Shown: one piece after another, positions 25,397-35,105 of the stretch | Position numbering within the stretch: the stretch's first letter is position 1 | Layout: each line of letters starts with the position of its first letter | Assembly: GCA_045531905.1 (NCBI GenBank) | Contig: JAZSEY010000026.1 | Span: 124,001-188,000, forward strand | DNA length: 64,000 nucleotides | DNA from: RGIG6919 sp045531905 | Lineage (GTDB): Bacteria > Bacillota > Clostridia > Lachnospirales > Lachnospiraceae | Direction of reading: 5' to 3' | The notes under the pieces: generated by a model | What the model was told of the DNA's origin: nothing | What the model saw: only the letters and a program-made list of their open reading frames with translations | Database searches by the model: none | Translations under genes and position numbers: made by a program

Positions 25397-25427
25397 AAAA
25401 AGTGGCAGGAATTTTCCTGCCACTTTT
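25397..25427 (-). terminator. Terminator after the BI-1 family gene
   Basis: Minus strand AAAAGTGGCAGGA-AAAT-TCCTGCCACTTTTTG is a perfect 13-pair stem with a U tract, a few bases past the stop codon at 25,435. It lies just upstream of the tRNA-Leu promoter. Confidence 0.9.
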
Positions 25428-25434
25428 CATGAAA

Positions 25435-26271
25435 CTAATCGTTACGCTTTGCAAACAATCTTAATAACTTCAAGAATAAGTTAATAAAATCTAAGTACAA
25501 CTGTAAACCACAGTACATTGCTACTGTTAATTCGCTTGAATCTGCACGATCAATATTAATCTGCTTCATTTTCTGGATGTCATAAGCTGTTAAACCAGCA
25601 AACACAACAACACCAACAACTGCAACAATATTGGAGATCATCTCTGAACCAAGGAACAGGTTCAAAACTCCGACTAATACTATACCTACAAGACCCATAA
25701 TCAAAAAGCTTCCTAGTGGAGTCAAGTCAGCCTTTGTTGTAAAGCCATATAAAGCCAAAGCACCGAACATAACAGCGGTAATGATAAATATTGTTACAAT
25801 AGATCCTAACTGATAATTAAAGAAAATAACTGAAAGTGTAAATCCACTAATTGCTGAATATGCAAAATAACCAATTGCAGATATAACAAAATTATCTTTC
25901 TTCATAGCAAAAGTTGCTATACAAAAAACAATCAATTCAATGATGATTGCTGGTATCATAGTTCCAATATAAGCGTATGGATCGTTCTTTCCCCAGGCAA
26001 AACCAATGAAAGCTGTAATTGCAGAAATAAACAATGCAAGGCACATAAAGAACATGCTCTTTACTAATACCGACTGCTCTCTTACTGATGCAAATGCACC
26101 GTTATTTACACGAAACGTGTCAGCATCATATCCCACAGTTGCACTGTTCTGGGAATACATCTGACTCACCGCATCCTCAGCGGAAAACTGGTCAAATGCG
26201 TTCTGACTTTGTGACTGCTCATTATAATGATCTGAACCGTCATAGTTACTAAATGGATTGTTACTACTCAT
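25435..26271 (-). CDS. BI-1/YccA (Bax inhibitor-1) family membrane protein
   Basis: The 278-residue protein has a polar, Gln/Ser/Asn-rich N-terminal segment of about 65 residues, then seven hydrophobic helices in the BI-1/TMBIM pattern. The family motif AYDIQKMKQI lies near the end. Bacterial members conduct calcium in a pH-dependent manner in vitro; the physiological role here is unknown. It follows the sortase gene by 13 bp and is probably co-transcribed with it. Confidence 0.9.
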   Translation of the reverse strand: MSSNNPFSNYDGSDHYNEQSQSQNAFDQFSAEDAVSQMYSQNSATVGYDADTFRVNNGAFASVREQSVLVKSMFFMCLALFISAITAFIGFAWGKNDPYAYIGTMIPAIIIELIVFCIATFAMKKDNFVISAIGYFAYSAISGFTLSVIFFNYQLGSIVTIFIITAVMFGALALYGFTTKADLTPLGSFLIMGLVGIVLVGVLNLFLGSEMISNIVAVVGVVVFAGLTAYDIQKMKQINIDRADSSELTVAMYCGLQLYLDFINLFLKLLRLFAKRND

Positions 26272-26284
26272 AATTCTCTCTCCT

Positions 26285-27055
26285 TTACTTTATCTTCTTT
26301 GCTACCACTACGTATCTACCATTCTCCACATGATAAGCACATGTAGATAACGTAATTAACTCGTCTCCAAATTCTGCATCGGCAGTCTCATAAGGAGTAA
26401 GGGCCTTTGCATTTTGAACGAAATAATCGAATGGTCCTGCGTAATCTGCATCAAAGAAGGTATAATACTTAAATTTTCTGGCATCCTTTGCACTAATCTC
26501 AGTATAGAATGCCGCAATTACTTCATAAGTTCCCTCCCGGTAAATCGTATCAAAGGTGATATATTTATGGGATTCATAGAACTCTTTGTCATCATATTTT
26601 AACAAGTCATGGAACATCTTTCCCGACTTCATATTATGACCATAAATCATCATATTCACTGTAGGCTTTTTTACATCACATTCTGTATCCAAAAAAAGCA
26701 TACCAGCCTGACTACTCTTCTTCTCAAAATCTCGTCGTAAATAATACTCTTCATCATCTAACTTCTGCATAACCGGGTAATCAATATTAGTATCCGGTAC
26801 AGTTAGCCAACCGACAAAATCCTGATTCATTTCATACAAAGTTCTAAACTTCTCTTGGAATACAGGCTCATCTGATTCTTCAGAAACTGTTTCTTCTGTT
26901 GTTTCCGTGGAAACTTCTACAATCAGTTCTGCCAAATCCTTCTGCTTGTCATCAGCTAATTTACTGCTTACATAATAAATTACCAAATACGCCAAACAGC
27001 CTGCAATAATGACTGTTAAAAGCCCCATTAACAAATAATAGAGTTTTTTATTCAT
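26285..27055 (-). CDS. Class B sortase
   Basis: The 256-residue protein has an N-terminal membrane anchor (about residues 6-28) and an extracellular sortase domain. The catalytic set is visible: His in MMIYGHNMKSGKMFHDL, Cys in ELITLSTCAYHVENGRYVVV and the Arg nine residues later. The WLTVPDTNIDYPVMQ stretch is typical of class B. Class B enzymes attach surface proteins, in some species pilins or haem proteins. No sorting-signal protein is encoded nearby, so its substrate must lie elsewhere. Confidence 0.92.
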   Translation of the reverse strand: MNKKLYYLLMGLLTVIIAGCLAYLVIYYVSSKLADDKQKDLAELIVEVSTETTEETVSEESDEPVFQEKFRTLYEMNQDFVGWLTVPDTNIDYPVMQKLDDEEYYLRRDFEKKSSQAGMLFLDTECDVKKPTVNMMIYGHNMKSGKMFHDLLKYDDKEFYESHKYITFDTIYREGTYEVIAAFYTEISAKDARKFKYYTFFDADYAGPFDYFVQNAKALTPYETADAEFGDELITLSTCAYHVENGRYVVVAKKIK

Positions 27056-27077
27056 TTTCATCAGCCTTTCCGAAATA

Positions 27078-27106
27078 ATAGTACCATAGGCATTTTTTAT
27101 TTACAA
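27078..27106 (-). promoter_or_regulatory. Promoter for the sortase/BI-1 genes
   Basis: Minus strand TTGTAA (27101-27106), 17 bases, and TACTAT (27078-27083) preceded by TGG (extended -10), about 20 bases before the sortase start. Confidence 0.55.
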
Positions 27107-27173
27107 TATTAAATCATTATATTTTTATGAATTCATCCTACAATCACACTGTAGATTTTACACTTTATGCAAC

Positions 27174-27203
27174 AAAAAAGGACATGCTGCCATGTCCTTT
27201 TTT
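27174..27203 (-). terminator. Terminator after the NUDIX gene
   Basis: AAAAAAGGACATG-GCAG-CATGTCCTTTTTT is a perfect 13-pair symmetrical stem with U tracts on both strands, located just past the NUDIX gene's stop codon at 27,206. Confidence 0.9.
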
Positions 27204-27205
27204 GT

Positions 27206-27658
27206 TTAGAAATACTTTTTACTGCCCCAAAGGTTGCTTTGCTTCAAATCTGCATACTCACTATACGCCTGTTCCAAAATCTGTTTTTCATTTGGAAATT
27301 TCAGCAAATGATATGCTTCATGATACTTATAGTAACCAGAGTCCATAAAATATTCCTCTCTTTGTGGTTTGCTATAATAGCTGTCAGCCATCATCAGATA
27401 CCAATGCACATCCTTGTTCACTACGTCACTGGACGTATTGAACGTATAATTACTTTTTCCAACATACTTAATGATGGAGGCCTTCACTCCTGTCTCTTCC
27501 TGCACCTCACGAAGAGCAGTTTCTTTATACTCCTCGCCTTCTTCAACCGTTCCTTTCGGAAGAACCCAACCTTCATACTTGTTCTTGTAGTTTTTGTAAA
27601 GTAATAATACTTTTCCTCTGAAGATTACCACACCACCACAGCTTACTGCTTCTACCAT
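27206..27658 (-). CDS. NUDIX hydrolase
   Basis: A 150-residue protein with a canonical NUDIX box (GTVEEGEEYKETALREVQEE followed by TG) at about residues 35-57, binding the divalent metal and the diphosphate of its substrate. The N terminus (AVSCGGVVIFRGKVLLLY) resembles bis(5'-nucleosyl)-tetraphosphatase type family members. The substrate cannot be assigned. It has its own promoter and terminator, and AGGAGG is seven bases before the ATG. Confidence 0.9.
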   Translation of the reverse strand: MVEAVSCGGVVIFRGKVLLLYKNYKNKYEGWVLPKGTVEEGEEYKETALREVQEETGVKASIIKYVGKSNYTFNTSSDVVNKDVHWYLMMADSYYSKPQREEYFMDSGYYKYHEAYHLLKFPNEKQILEQAYSEYADLKQSNLWGSKKYF

Positions 27659-27710
27659 TGCAATGCCTCCTGGATTCTTTGATTGGTGTGTAACGTGTTA
27701 TATCTCATTA

Positions 27711-27739
27711 ATTATAACAAAATCCATAAAACAATACAA
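27711..27739 (-). promoter_or_regulatory. Promoter for the NUDIX gene
   Basis: Minus strand TTGTAT (27734-27739), 17 bases, TATAAT (27711-27716), about 53 bases before the ATG. Confidence 0.65.
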
Positions 27740-27765
27740 GAAATTTTTATACAAAACAACCAATA

Positions 27766-29169
27766 CTAATTATCCTTATAATAAGCATCAAACAACTTAC
27801 GAGCAACATTAGCCGCCTTCACACCTACTGTATCTGCATCTTCAATCAGTATACTTACAACAATATCAGGATTTTCTACATTAGAATACCCAATAAACCA
27901 AGAATTGACATTACCATCATTACCATATTCCGCTGTTCCAGTCTTTCCGGCAACAGAATATTTGCAATCACCAAGATACTTGGTTGCGGTGCCATCTTTT
28001 ACCACATCCTCCAACATCTTGGATAATGCTTTTGCTTCGTCCGTTGTAATAATACGCCCATATGAAGAACTAGTAAACTTTTTCACCCTAGCTCCTTCAT
28101 AGTTTTCAATCGAATCAATTAAATATGGTTTCATCATGATACCGCCATTAGCAATCGTGCTAATAATCATCGCATTGTGTAGCGGCGATATCGTTGTATC
28201 CCCTTGACCAATGACAGTTTGCGGTACATCAAATGCTTCCGAATCACCATCTAACAGAAAACTACTTGGATTATAAACTCCATTATAAGGCAAATTATGA
28301 TTAAACAGGAAAGACTCACATAAATCATGTAATTTTTGAATATTAATCTTTGTACCAATATTGGCAACTGACGTATTGCACGATTGCGCCAAGGTCTCAG
28401 CAAGTGTTACTTTTCCATGTGTTTGCCCCTTCGCACAATGAATAGATACACTATCAAATACACCTTCGCTCTCGCAATCATATTCATAACTGACGTAATC
28501 ATTATTCTCGCGAATATACTCTAATGCAGTCAATATTTTAAAGGTAGAACCAGGAGCATATCTGCCCTGTGTCGCACGATTTAACAACATGGATTCTTCT
28601 GAATCAGACGCAGTAGCCTGTTCCCATACCTTTTCAATATCATTAGGATCAAAATCTGGTTTGGAAACCATCGCCAAAATCTTACCAGTATCCGGCTCCA
28701 TAACTACAATTGCACCTTGAACCCCTTTCAATGCGTTGTATGCGGCTTTTTGCATGTCATAATCCAAAGTGGAAATTACATTATCACCAATATTTTTCTC
28801 TTCTTTCAAGGTATGATATACACGCTCAAAAATATTTGCAGTTGAAGTCAACAAATAATAATTACCTTCTAACTCCAAACCTGCCTTGCCATAACGTGTA
28901 TAGCCCACAACATGAGCAAACATTTCATCATGAGGATATTTTCTACTCTCTTCGCCGGATTTTGACACTTTCGTTTCTGCAATCACTTCGCCATCACTGG
29001 TAATGATTTGTCCCCTGATGACCTTATCCGCAAAGGAATCTTGTCTTTTATTGGCAGAATTGGCAATAATCCCCGTAGCATCTACCGCCATAAAATAAAC
29101 CAGATATCCAATCATCGCAAAGAAAATAAGCGCAAAGACATAACTCACCACCACAACAGGACGATTCAT
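27766..29169 (-). CDS. Penicillin-binding protein transpeptidase (class B, FtsI/PbpA-like)
   Basis: The protein crosslinks peptidoglycan. It has one N-terminal membrane helix (PVVVVSYVFALIFFAMIGYL), a short dimerisation-like region, and the three transpeptidase motifs: SxxK in YAPGSTFKIL, SxN in QSCNTSVAN and KTG in SVAGKTGTAE. The ATG at 29169 gives 467 residues and begins four bases after the ftsW-type gene's stop. In-frame ATGs at 29211 and 29259 lie inside that gene; no clear ribosome site separates these choices. Pairing with an SEDS gene suggests a matched polymerase-transpeptidase pair. Confidence 0.92.
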   Translation of the reverse strand: MNRPVVVVSYVFALIFFAMIGYLVYFMAVDATGIIANSANKRQDSFADKVIRGQIITSDGEVIAETKVSKSGEESRKYPHDEMFAHVVGYTRYGKAGLELEGNYYLLTSTANIFERVYHTLKEEKNIGDNVISTLDYDMQKAAYNALKGVQGAIVVMEPDTGKILAMVSKPDFDPNDIEKVWEQATASDSEESMLLNRATQGRYAPGSTFKILTALEYIRENNDYVSYEYDCESEGVFDSVSIHCAKGQTHGKVTLAETLAQSCNTSVANIGTKINIQKLHDLCESFLFNHNLPYNGVYNPSSFLLDGDSEAFDVPQTVIGQGDTTISPLHNAMIISTIANGGIMMKPYLIDSIENYEGARVKKFTSSSYGRIITTDEAKALSKMLEDVVKDGTATKYLGDCKYSVAGKTGTAEYGNDGNVNSWFIGYSNVENPDIVVSILIEDADTVGVKAANVARKLFDAYYKDN

Positions 29170-29173
29170 TATT

Positions 29174-30589
29174 TTATTGTTTTCGTTTCTTTTTTGTTCC
29201 TTTTCCAACATTGCCTGTAGGTTGGGATTCTGCAAGGAACTCTTCTCTTGCTTTTTCAATCTTTTTTGCCTCTTTATTTTCTATAATATATACACCCTGC
29301 ACAATATTAAATATAATCAGCGTGCTTAAAACCGAACTCAAACCGTAACTTACCAAAGGCAGAGTTACACCCGTGGAAGGTATAAATTTGATTACTCCAC
29401 CAATATTTAAAATCACTTGAAAACCATAGCATACCGCAAATCCAACCGCCAAATACTTGTAAAAGCGACGTTTGCATTTCAATGCCGCATTCATAATTGC
29501 AATAAAACAACTTAGACAAACCAACATCAAGGCCAAGCCAAATAAAACACCATATTCCTCGCCAATGGCTGAAAAAATGAAATCACTTTCGGATACCGGA
29601 ATCGTCTCCGGCATACCTTCCGTTAGTCCAGAACCTAAAAATCCACCTGTGCCCAAAGCAAACAGCGACTGTGCCACCTGATATCCCTGATTATTAATGT
29701 AAGACCAAGGGTCCTGCCATGCCAATATTCGTACTGATACGTGTTTTAACAGACTATCCTTCAGAATCAAAAATGCCATAGCCGCCAGTGCACCACCGCC
29801 ACCAATCAAACAAAGCGGATATCGCAGTTGCCCTGTTGCCACATACAGCATACATACGTAAATCACAAAGAAAATCGCAGCACCACCCAAGTCCTTTTCC
29901 AACACTAACACTCCAATATGCATAAATGCCAGTAAGGACACTTTAATAATGTGACGAAACTCATTACTTTGTGATAGCATACTTGCCAAAAAGAAAATGA
30001 ATAAGATTTTCACAAATTCCATTGGCTGCAAGCTTAAACTTCCTATTTTTATCCAATTTCGAGCCCCATACTTAGAAATACCAACTCCCGGAATAAACAC
30101 AGTCAGCAACAATGTCACACCAACAATCGCATACATTTTCCAGTAATTCTTCAACTTTTTAAGTTTAATCATATAGTATGGAATAATGGTTACCACAATT
30201 AAAACAGCCGTTCCTATTATAAACTGTTTTTTTGCCAATTCAAAATCCAATCTAGTCAATATGGTATACCCAATCAACAACAAAAAGGACATGTTGTTTG
30301 TTATCAACCTAGACGATTCTGGATAAATATAGTGATAAACCACCATATAAATGGCCGCAATCAATATCTGCAAAGCATAGAACAACAAAATCTCCGTTCC
30401 ACCCAGTTTCAAATAATATGTAAGATATGATAAAAAGTGAATGCCAAATACATATACAATCTGTCTATTCAAAATGTGATTCATGCGATCAAAATTAGAA
30501 GGTTGAAACACAGTAAAACAAGACAATGTATAACACATCATCAAAAGTATAATTATGTACTTGGAAATCTCTGTGATTATGGTTACCAT
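29174..30589 (-). CDS. SEDS family peptidoglycan glycosyltransferase (FtsW/RodA/SpoVE)
   Basis: A 471-residue membrane protein with about ten helices. SEDS motifs are visible: GARNWIKIGSLSLQPMEFVKI, QGYQVAQSLFALGTGGFLGSGL, ESDFIFSAIGEEYG and GVTLPLVSYGLSS. These proteins polymerise glycan strands with a class B penicillin-binding protein, which is encoded directly downstream. The N-terminal extension of helices before the GARNW motif is longer than in RodA. Which of FtsW, RodA or SpoVE it acts as cannot be settled. Confidence 0.93.
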   Translation of the reverse strand: MVTIITEISKYIIILLMMCYTLSCFTVFQPSNFDRMNHILNRQIVYVFGIHFLSYLTYYLKLGGTEILLFYALQILIAAIYMVVYHYIYPESSRLITNNMSFLLLIGYTILTRLDFELAKKQFIIGTAVLIVVTIIPYYMIKLKKLKNYWKMYAIVGVTLLLTVFIPGVGISKYGARNWIKIGSLSLQPMEFVKILFIFFLASMLSQSNEFRHIIKVSLLAFMHIGVLVLEKDLGGAAIFFVIYVCMLYVATGQLRYPLCLIGGGGALAAMAFLILKDSLLKHVSVRILAWQDPWSYINNQGYQVAQSLFALGTGGFLGSGLTEGMPETIPVSESDFIFSAIGEEYGVLFGLALMLVCLSCFIAIMNAALKCKRRFYKYLAVGFAVCYGFQVILNIGGVIKFIPSTGVTLPLVSYGLSSVLSTLIIFNIVQGVYIIENKEAKKIEKAREEFLAESQPTGNVGKGTKKKRKQ

Positions 30590-30591
30590 AT

Positions 30592-32967
30592 TTACTCAAT
30601 TCCTCTTTTAAAATGTCCTCTCGTAAAGTCTTTAACATCACTGATGTGATGCATATTCGTGCTTATATGATCATCTTCTGATATGCCATATTCTATCATA
30701 AACTGCTCCAAAATCGCACATGCCTGCTCTTTTGATTCATCCCGTAAAATCACCCGAAGGGCAACTGGATTTAATTCTCTCACTTCTTTACTTAAGCCAG
30801 ATAAATGGTACAAAACTTTATTAAACATCAGATTATAACAATATCGGCATACGCATTGTATATCATAACCAACTTGTTTTCGATCTGTCATGGAAATACA
30901 AGCATCATTTAAATTACAATGCTTTGTATTTTTCTGCATGCATTGCGCCGATACCATAACAGGCTGATTCCCATAAATATCGCAAATCACATTAGAATTA
31001 CCTAAAGTTTTCAATTGTTCCTTCGACAACTCCCTTGGCATTACAAATTGCATTTGCTCTTGCATTCCCTGATAATAGCAAACAGCCTCGCTATTATACG
31101 CATACAGAGAATAATCTCCAATCCACTTTACATGTCCGTAATACTTCTTTACAAATGCCAATTCATCCAATGTTCGTACAAGCAAACCATCAAAATATTC
31201 TATCTGATTCAGCAATTTCGAAAATGATTTCTCAGCCTTTTTTCTAAAAATGTGTGGCATACAAATCACTAAATGTTTCCCTGCCTGTTTAACCTTTCCG
31301 CAGGCATCCAAAAACATTGCATCACTAAAAAATGCCGGGTCTACGTATAATTCCCGTACCGATGAATATGCAAGTGCACATTCCAACAAGTCCATTCTCA
31401 TCGGATACACTGCAACAGACGGAAGTAACTCCTTGTTATCATCACTATCCAGATACTTCACACTGACCTTTTCAACACCATTTCTACATTGTGTATTTTC
31501 CAATACTCGTTGTAATGCTTCAACGGCATCTCTTCTCAACTGATTCAACGAACTTACAGGTAAGAATACATTATCATCCATGATAAGTTCACAGACTTCC
31601 ACCTCAAAAGGAGTATTCCCAAATTTCAACATTTTTTCCATTACAACATCCTTTTGCAATGGTTTTTTATCCGCTGGCATAACTACATCTCCAGAAACCA
31701 CCACAACTGCATCATCATGACTTAATGTCATTGTAGCACACATATCTTTCTGAATTGTAATCTTCATCTTAACTTTTTCTTTCAGTGTCTTATCTATGAT
31801 GTTTTTTTGTATTTCATCCACAAGCTTTGCATTTTTCATTCGATGAACAACAGAACCAATCATCAGATCTTTTGTTCTTGGTGCTTTCAGAGTAACAGTC
31901 TCACCAGTTTTTCCAGATGCGCCACCGGTAAGTTCCATTACTTCTCCATTTTTCAGGCACACTTCAAACACATCGCCTTTTAAAATATCCTTTTCCGCAA
32001 CAAAAGAAAAGGTTCCGTTTTGCAATCTTTGAATCGTTCCCACAGGTACACCCTGGTGATTTGGACGCTTCATTGACATCATTTCAGGACCATTATGTTT
32101 ATTATAGTATCCTTCCGTGAAACCTCCGCGATTGTAGGTTTCTGCCATCCGCTCTGTGAGTCGACTTACTAACTTTTCATTGAATGCACCTGCATAATAT
32201 GCATCAACAGCTTCACGATAAGCAGATACCGTAGCACCTACATAATTTTCATTTTTCATTCTTCCCTCAATTTTTAGGGAATCCATTCCGGCTTGAATTA
32301 AATCCGGCACATGCTGTAAGCCACATAAATCCTTCGGACTTAAATAGTATTTTGTCTTACCAGATTGATATGGTAATCTGCAAGGCTGTGCACATCTACC
32401 ACGATTGCCACTTCTGCCACCAATCATACTACTTAAGAGACACTGACCGGAATAACAATAACACAAGGCACCATGTACAAACACTTCGAATTCTATGTTT
32501 GAATTTGCCTTCATATATGCAAGTTCTTCCAAAGACAGTTCTCGTGCCGGCACCACGCGAGTCACGCCTAGCTGTTCTAATTCATGCACACCATTTGCAT
32601 TTGTTATAGTCATCTGTGTGCTGGCATGCACAGGCAAATCCGGGAATTGTCGTCTAATATACGACAATACACCTAAATCCTGTACTATCACCGCGTCCAA
32701 CCCATGCATATATAATGGTAACAAATAATCGTAAAGTGCATCTATTTCCTCATTTTTAAACAAGGTGTTCACTGTTAGATACAATTTACGATTATGTAAG
32801 TGTGCATACTGAATTGCCTGGATTAATTTTTCTTCTGTGAAATTATCAGCATAGGCTCTGGCACCAAACTTTGTTCCACCCAAATATACAGCATCCGCAC
32901 CTGCGTGGATTGCTGTATAAAAGGTTTCTAAAGAGCCAGCCGGAGCTAAAATCTCAATCTTGTTCAT
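30592..32967 (-). CDS. U32 family peptidase-like protein (RlhA/YegQ type)
   Basis: The 791-residue protein has an N-terminal TIM-barrel-like U32 domain (IEILAPAGSLETFYTAIHAG), the U32 signature EVFVHGALCYCYSGQCLLS with GRCAQPCRLPY, a central region of the DUF3656 kind, and a C-terminal Cys-rich part (CNLNDACISM, CVCRYCYNL). Members with this architecture, such as E. coli RlhA, hydroxylate ribosomal RNA; others modify tRNA or were described as collagenases. The modification function is an inference. It overlaps zapA by 14 bases. Confidence 0.9.
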   Translation of the reverse strand: MNKIEILAPAGSLETFYTAIHAGADAVYLGGTKFGARAYADNFTEEKLIQAIQYAHLHNRKLYLTVNTLFKNEEIDALYDYLLPLYMHGLDAVIVQDLGVLSYIRRQFPDLPVHASTQMTITNANGVHELEQLGVTRVVPARELSLEELAYMKANSNIEFEVFVHGALCYCYSGQCLLSSMIGGRSGNRGRCAQPCRLPYQSGKTKYYLSPKDLCGLQHVPDLIQAGMDSLKIEGRMKNENYVGATVSAYREAVDAYYAGAFNEKLVSRLTERMAETYNRGGFTEGYYNKHNGPEMMSMKRPNHQGVPVGTIQRLQNGTFSFVAEKDILKGDVFEVCLKNGEVMELTGGASGKTGETVTLKAPRTKDLMIGSVVHRMKNAKLVDEIQKNIIDKTLKEKVKMKITIQKDMCATMTLSHDDAVVVVSGDVVMPADKKPLQKDVVMEKMLKFGNTPFEVEVCELIMDDNVFLPVSSLNQLRRDAVEALQRVLENTQCRNGVEKVSVKYLDSDDNKELLPSVAVYPMRMDLLECALAYSSVRELYVDPAFFSDAMFLDACGKVKQAGKHLVICMPHIFRKKAEKSFSKLLNQIEYFDGLLVRTLDELAFVKKYYGHVKWIGDYSLYAYNSEAVCYYQGMQEQMQFVMPRELSKEQLKTLGNSNVICDIYGNQPVMVSAQCMQKNTKHCNLNDACISMTDRKQVGYDIQCVCRYCYNLMFNKVLYHLSGLSKEVRELNPVALRVILRDESKEQACAILEQFMIEYGISEDDHISTNMHHISDVKDFTRGHFKRGIE

Positions 32968-33364
32968 TTCTTGTCTTCTCTGCCTCTAACTGAATTAATT
33001 TTCTCTGCAAAGCATTTACCTGTTCTTTGTATTCTTCTACCAAACGCATATCAGACTCATGCTTGATTTGCGCCTCAATCATCTCATGACGAAGATCATA
33101 TAACTGCTTTTCCTTCTCAGTATCTTCTTCTGAAAGATTCTCAGCCTGATTCTTTGCTTTAAAGAAATCATCAGCAATGTTTAAAGCGATTAGCATGTTT
33201 TGATGTTCTTTATTCAATCTTCTAAACTGTTCAGATGCTTTGCATTCTGATAATTTACCATTGATATAGTTCACTACACTTTGGATATAATCATCATTTT
33301 CATATCCACTTAATGTATATACTCTGTCATTTAATACTACCGGAATATCTCTTCTCTCTGCCAT
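32954..33364 (-). CDS. zapA: Cell division protein ZapA
   Basis: ZapA stabilises FtsZ filaments at mid-cell. The 136-residue protein starts with the ZapA fold (VVLNDRVYTLSGYENDDYIQSVVNYINGKL), then MLIALNIADDFFKAK, and ends in a long coiled coil. Position between ruvB and U32/ftsW is common in Clostridia. The coiled-coil tail is somewhat longer than in E. coli ZapA. Confidence 0.9.
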   Translation of the reverse strand: MAERRDIPVVLNDRVYTLSGYENDDYIQSVVNYINGKLSECKASEQFRRLNKEHQNMLIALNIADDFFKAKNQAENLSEEDTEKEKQLYDLRHEMIEAQIKHESDMRLVEEYKEQVNALQRKLIQLEAEKTRNEQD

Positions 33365-33388
33365 AATTACTTCTCCTTTGTTCTCTGT

Positions 33389-34393
33389 TTATGATTCATC
33401 AGGCTTTGCAATACCAAAATGTGCATAGCACAAATCCGATACTACACGGCCTCTAGGTGTTCGATTAATAAATCCATGTTTAATAAGATATGGTTCATAC
33501 ACATCCTCAATCGTACCCGCATCTTCGCCAATGGCGGCTGCCAAAGTCTCTAATCCCACCGGTTTCCCAGCAAATTTAAACATCATCGTTTCTAAAAGAT
33601 TGCGGTCTGTTTGATCCAGTCCCATGGAATCCACTTCTAACCTATCTAATGCTTCTTTTGCTACTTCCTCATCTATAACGCCGTAGTATTTTACTTCCGC
33701 AAAATCGCGCACGCGTTTTAATAATCGATTTGCCAATCGAGGCGTTCCCCTTGCTCTTCTGGCAATCTCTAATGCCCCTTCTCTACTTAATTGAACCGAC
33801 AAAACATGAGAAGAACGTTCTACTATATCCGCCAGTTCATCCTCTGAATAGAACTCTAAACGATTCACTACGCCGAATCGATCTCTTAACGGTGCTGAAA
33901 GCATACCCGCTCTTGTAGTAGCTCCCACCAAAGTAAATTTCGGCAAATCCAAACGGATAGACTTTGCAGTCGCCCCCTTACCAATCATAATATCGATGGC
34001 ATAATCCTCCATAGCCGGGTAAAGAACTTCTTCTACCTGTCTATTTAATCGATGAATCTCGTCTATGAATAATACGTCATTTTCAGCAAGACCATTCAAG
34101 ATAGCCGCAAGTTCTCCTGGCTTTTCAATGGCAGGACCTGATGTGATTTTTAGATTTGTCCCCATCTCATTTGCCACTATAGCCGCCAAGGTAGTTTTAC
34201 CAAGTCCCGGTGGACCATATAACAAGACGTGGTCTAATGCTTCGCCACGCTGCTTTGCAGCTTCTATGAAAATTTTTAGATTTTCCTTCACCTTGGTTTG
34301 TCCGATATAATCTGACAAATGTTCTGGTCTCAGCTGGCTTTCTGTCTTAAAATCTTCAGTTGTAATATCAGTAGAGATAATTCTCTTTTTCAT
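33389..34393 (-). CDS. ruvB: Holliday junction branch migration helicase RuvB
   Basis: RuvB is the hexameric motor for Holliday junction migration. The 334-residue sequence has SQLRPEHLSDYIGQTKVKENL, Walker A (VLLYGPPGLGKTTLA), Walker B (DVLFIDEIHRL) and the sensor regions LVGATTRAGMLSAPLRDRFG and RARGTPRLANRLL. It follows ruvA by 24 bp. RuvC is not encoded here. Confidence 0.98.
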   Translation of the reverse strand: MKKRIISTDITTEDFKTESQLRPEHLSDYIGQTKVKENLKIFIEAAKQRGEALDHVLLYGPPGLGKTTLAAIVANEMGTNLKITSGPAIEKPGELAAILNGLAENDVLFIDEIHRLNRQVEEVLYPAMEDYAIDIMIGKGATAKSIRLDLPKFTLVGATTRAGMLSAPLRDRFGVVNRLEFYSEDELADIVERSSHVLSVQLSREGALEIARRARGTPRLANRLLKRVRDFAEVKYYGVIDEEVAKEALDRLEVDSMGLDQTDRNLLETMMFKFAGKPVGLETLAAAIGEDAGTIEDVYEPYLIKHGFINRTPRGRVVSDLCYAHFGIAKPDES

Positions 34394-34417
34394 ATAAGCT
34401 CCATTCTGTCGCCATGA

Positions 34418-35011
34418 TTATATTAATTTCTTCAAAGCCGCCTTTATCAAGGCTTCCACATCCATTTGCTCAGCATTGTCAACTTTTTTAATTGCACCTA
34501 GTGCTTCCATGTTGGAATATCCAAGAGAGACTAATGCCATAGCCGCCTCAGCCACCCTGTCATCATCCGAGGACACTACACTATCACCACTATGCTCAAG
34601 CATATCTTCTAAATCCAATTTATCCTTTAACTCCATAATGATTCGCTGAGCACCCTTTGTTCCAATGCCATTCGCTTTGGTAATGCTTTTTACATCACCA
34701 CTTAATATCGCCATACGAAGCTGGTCCGCATCTAAAGCAGTCAGAATTGAATTCGCCACCTTCGGACCAACACCGTTAACTGTAATCAAAAGTTTGAATA
34801 AAGATAACGCATCCTTGGAGAGAAAACCAAATAAACTCATCTCATCTTCACGGACATGCATATATGTATGCAAAGTTACCTGCTTATGCAAGCCACCAAT
34901 CGCCTGAGAAACCGAACCCGGAACCTTAATCAAATACCCCATTCCGCCATTCTCAAGAACGATATAGTCTTCTCCAATTTCTTCTACTGTTCCTCTAATA
35001 AATGCAAGCAA
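34418..35011 (-). CDS. ruvA: Holliday junction branch migration protein RuvA
   Basis: RuvA binds the four-way junction and recruits RuvB. The 197-residue protein has an N-terminal OB fold (IRGTVEEIGEDYIVLENGGMGYLIKVP), a double helix-hairpin-helix (VNGVGPKVANSIL, ANGIGTKGAQRIIMELKDKL) and a C-terminal UBA-like domain that contacts RuvB. The start is TTG (35009-35011), seven bases after GGAGGT. No LexA-type operator was recognised upstream. Confidence 0.97.
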   Translation of the reverse strand: MLAFIRGTVEEIGEDYIVLENGGMGYLIKVPGSVSQAIGGLHKQVTLHTYMHVREDEMSLFGFLSKDALSLFKLLITVNGVGPKVANSILTALDADQLRMAILSGDVKSITKANGIGTKGAQRIIMELKDKLDLEDMLEHSGDSVVSSDDDRVAEAAMALVSLGYSNMEALGAIKKVDNAEQMDVEALIKAALKKLI

Positions 35012-35058
35012 AGCGTTACCTCCAAAACTCCATATTCGAGCATTTCACAACCATCAAT

Positions 35059-35087
35059 AGTATATCTTATTTGAGATTGCTTTTCAA
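35059..35087 (-). promoter_or_regulatory. Promoter for ruvA operon
   Basis: Minus strand TTGAAA (35082-35087), 17 bases, TATACT (35059-35064), about 48 bases before the ruvA TTG start. Confidence 0.65.
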
Positions 35088-35105
35088 GTAATGACAAATG
35101 CATTG

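Noticed and set aside
35012..35058. LexA/SOS operator in front of ruvA
   Set aside because: No GAACnnnnGTTC or CGAAC-type inverted repeat could be found between promoter and start.
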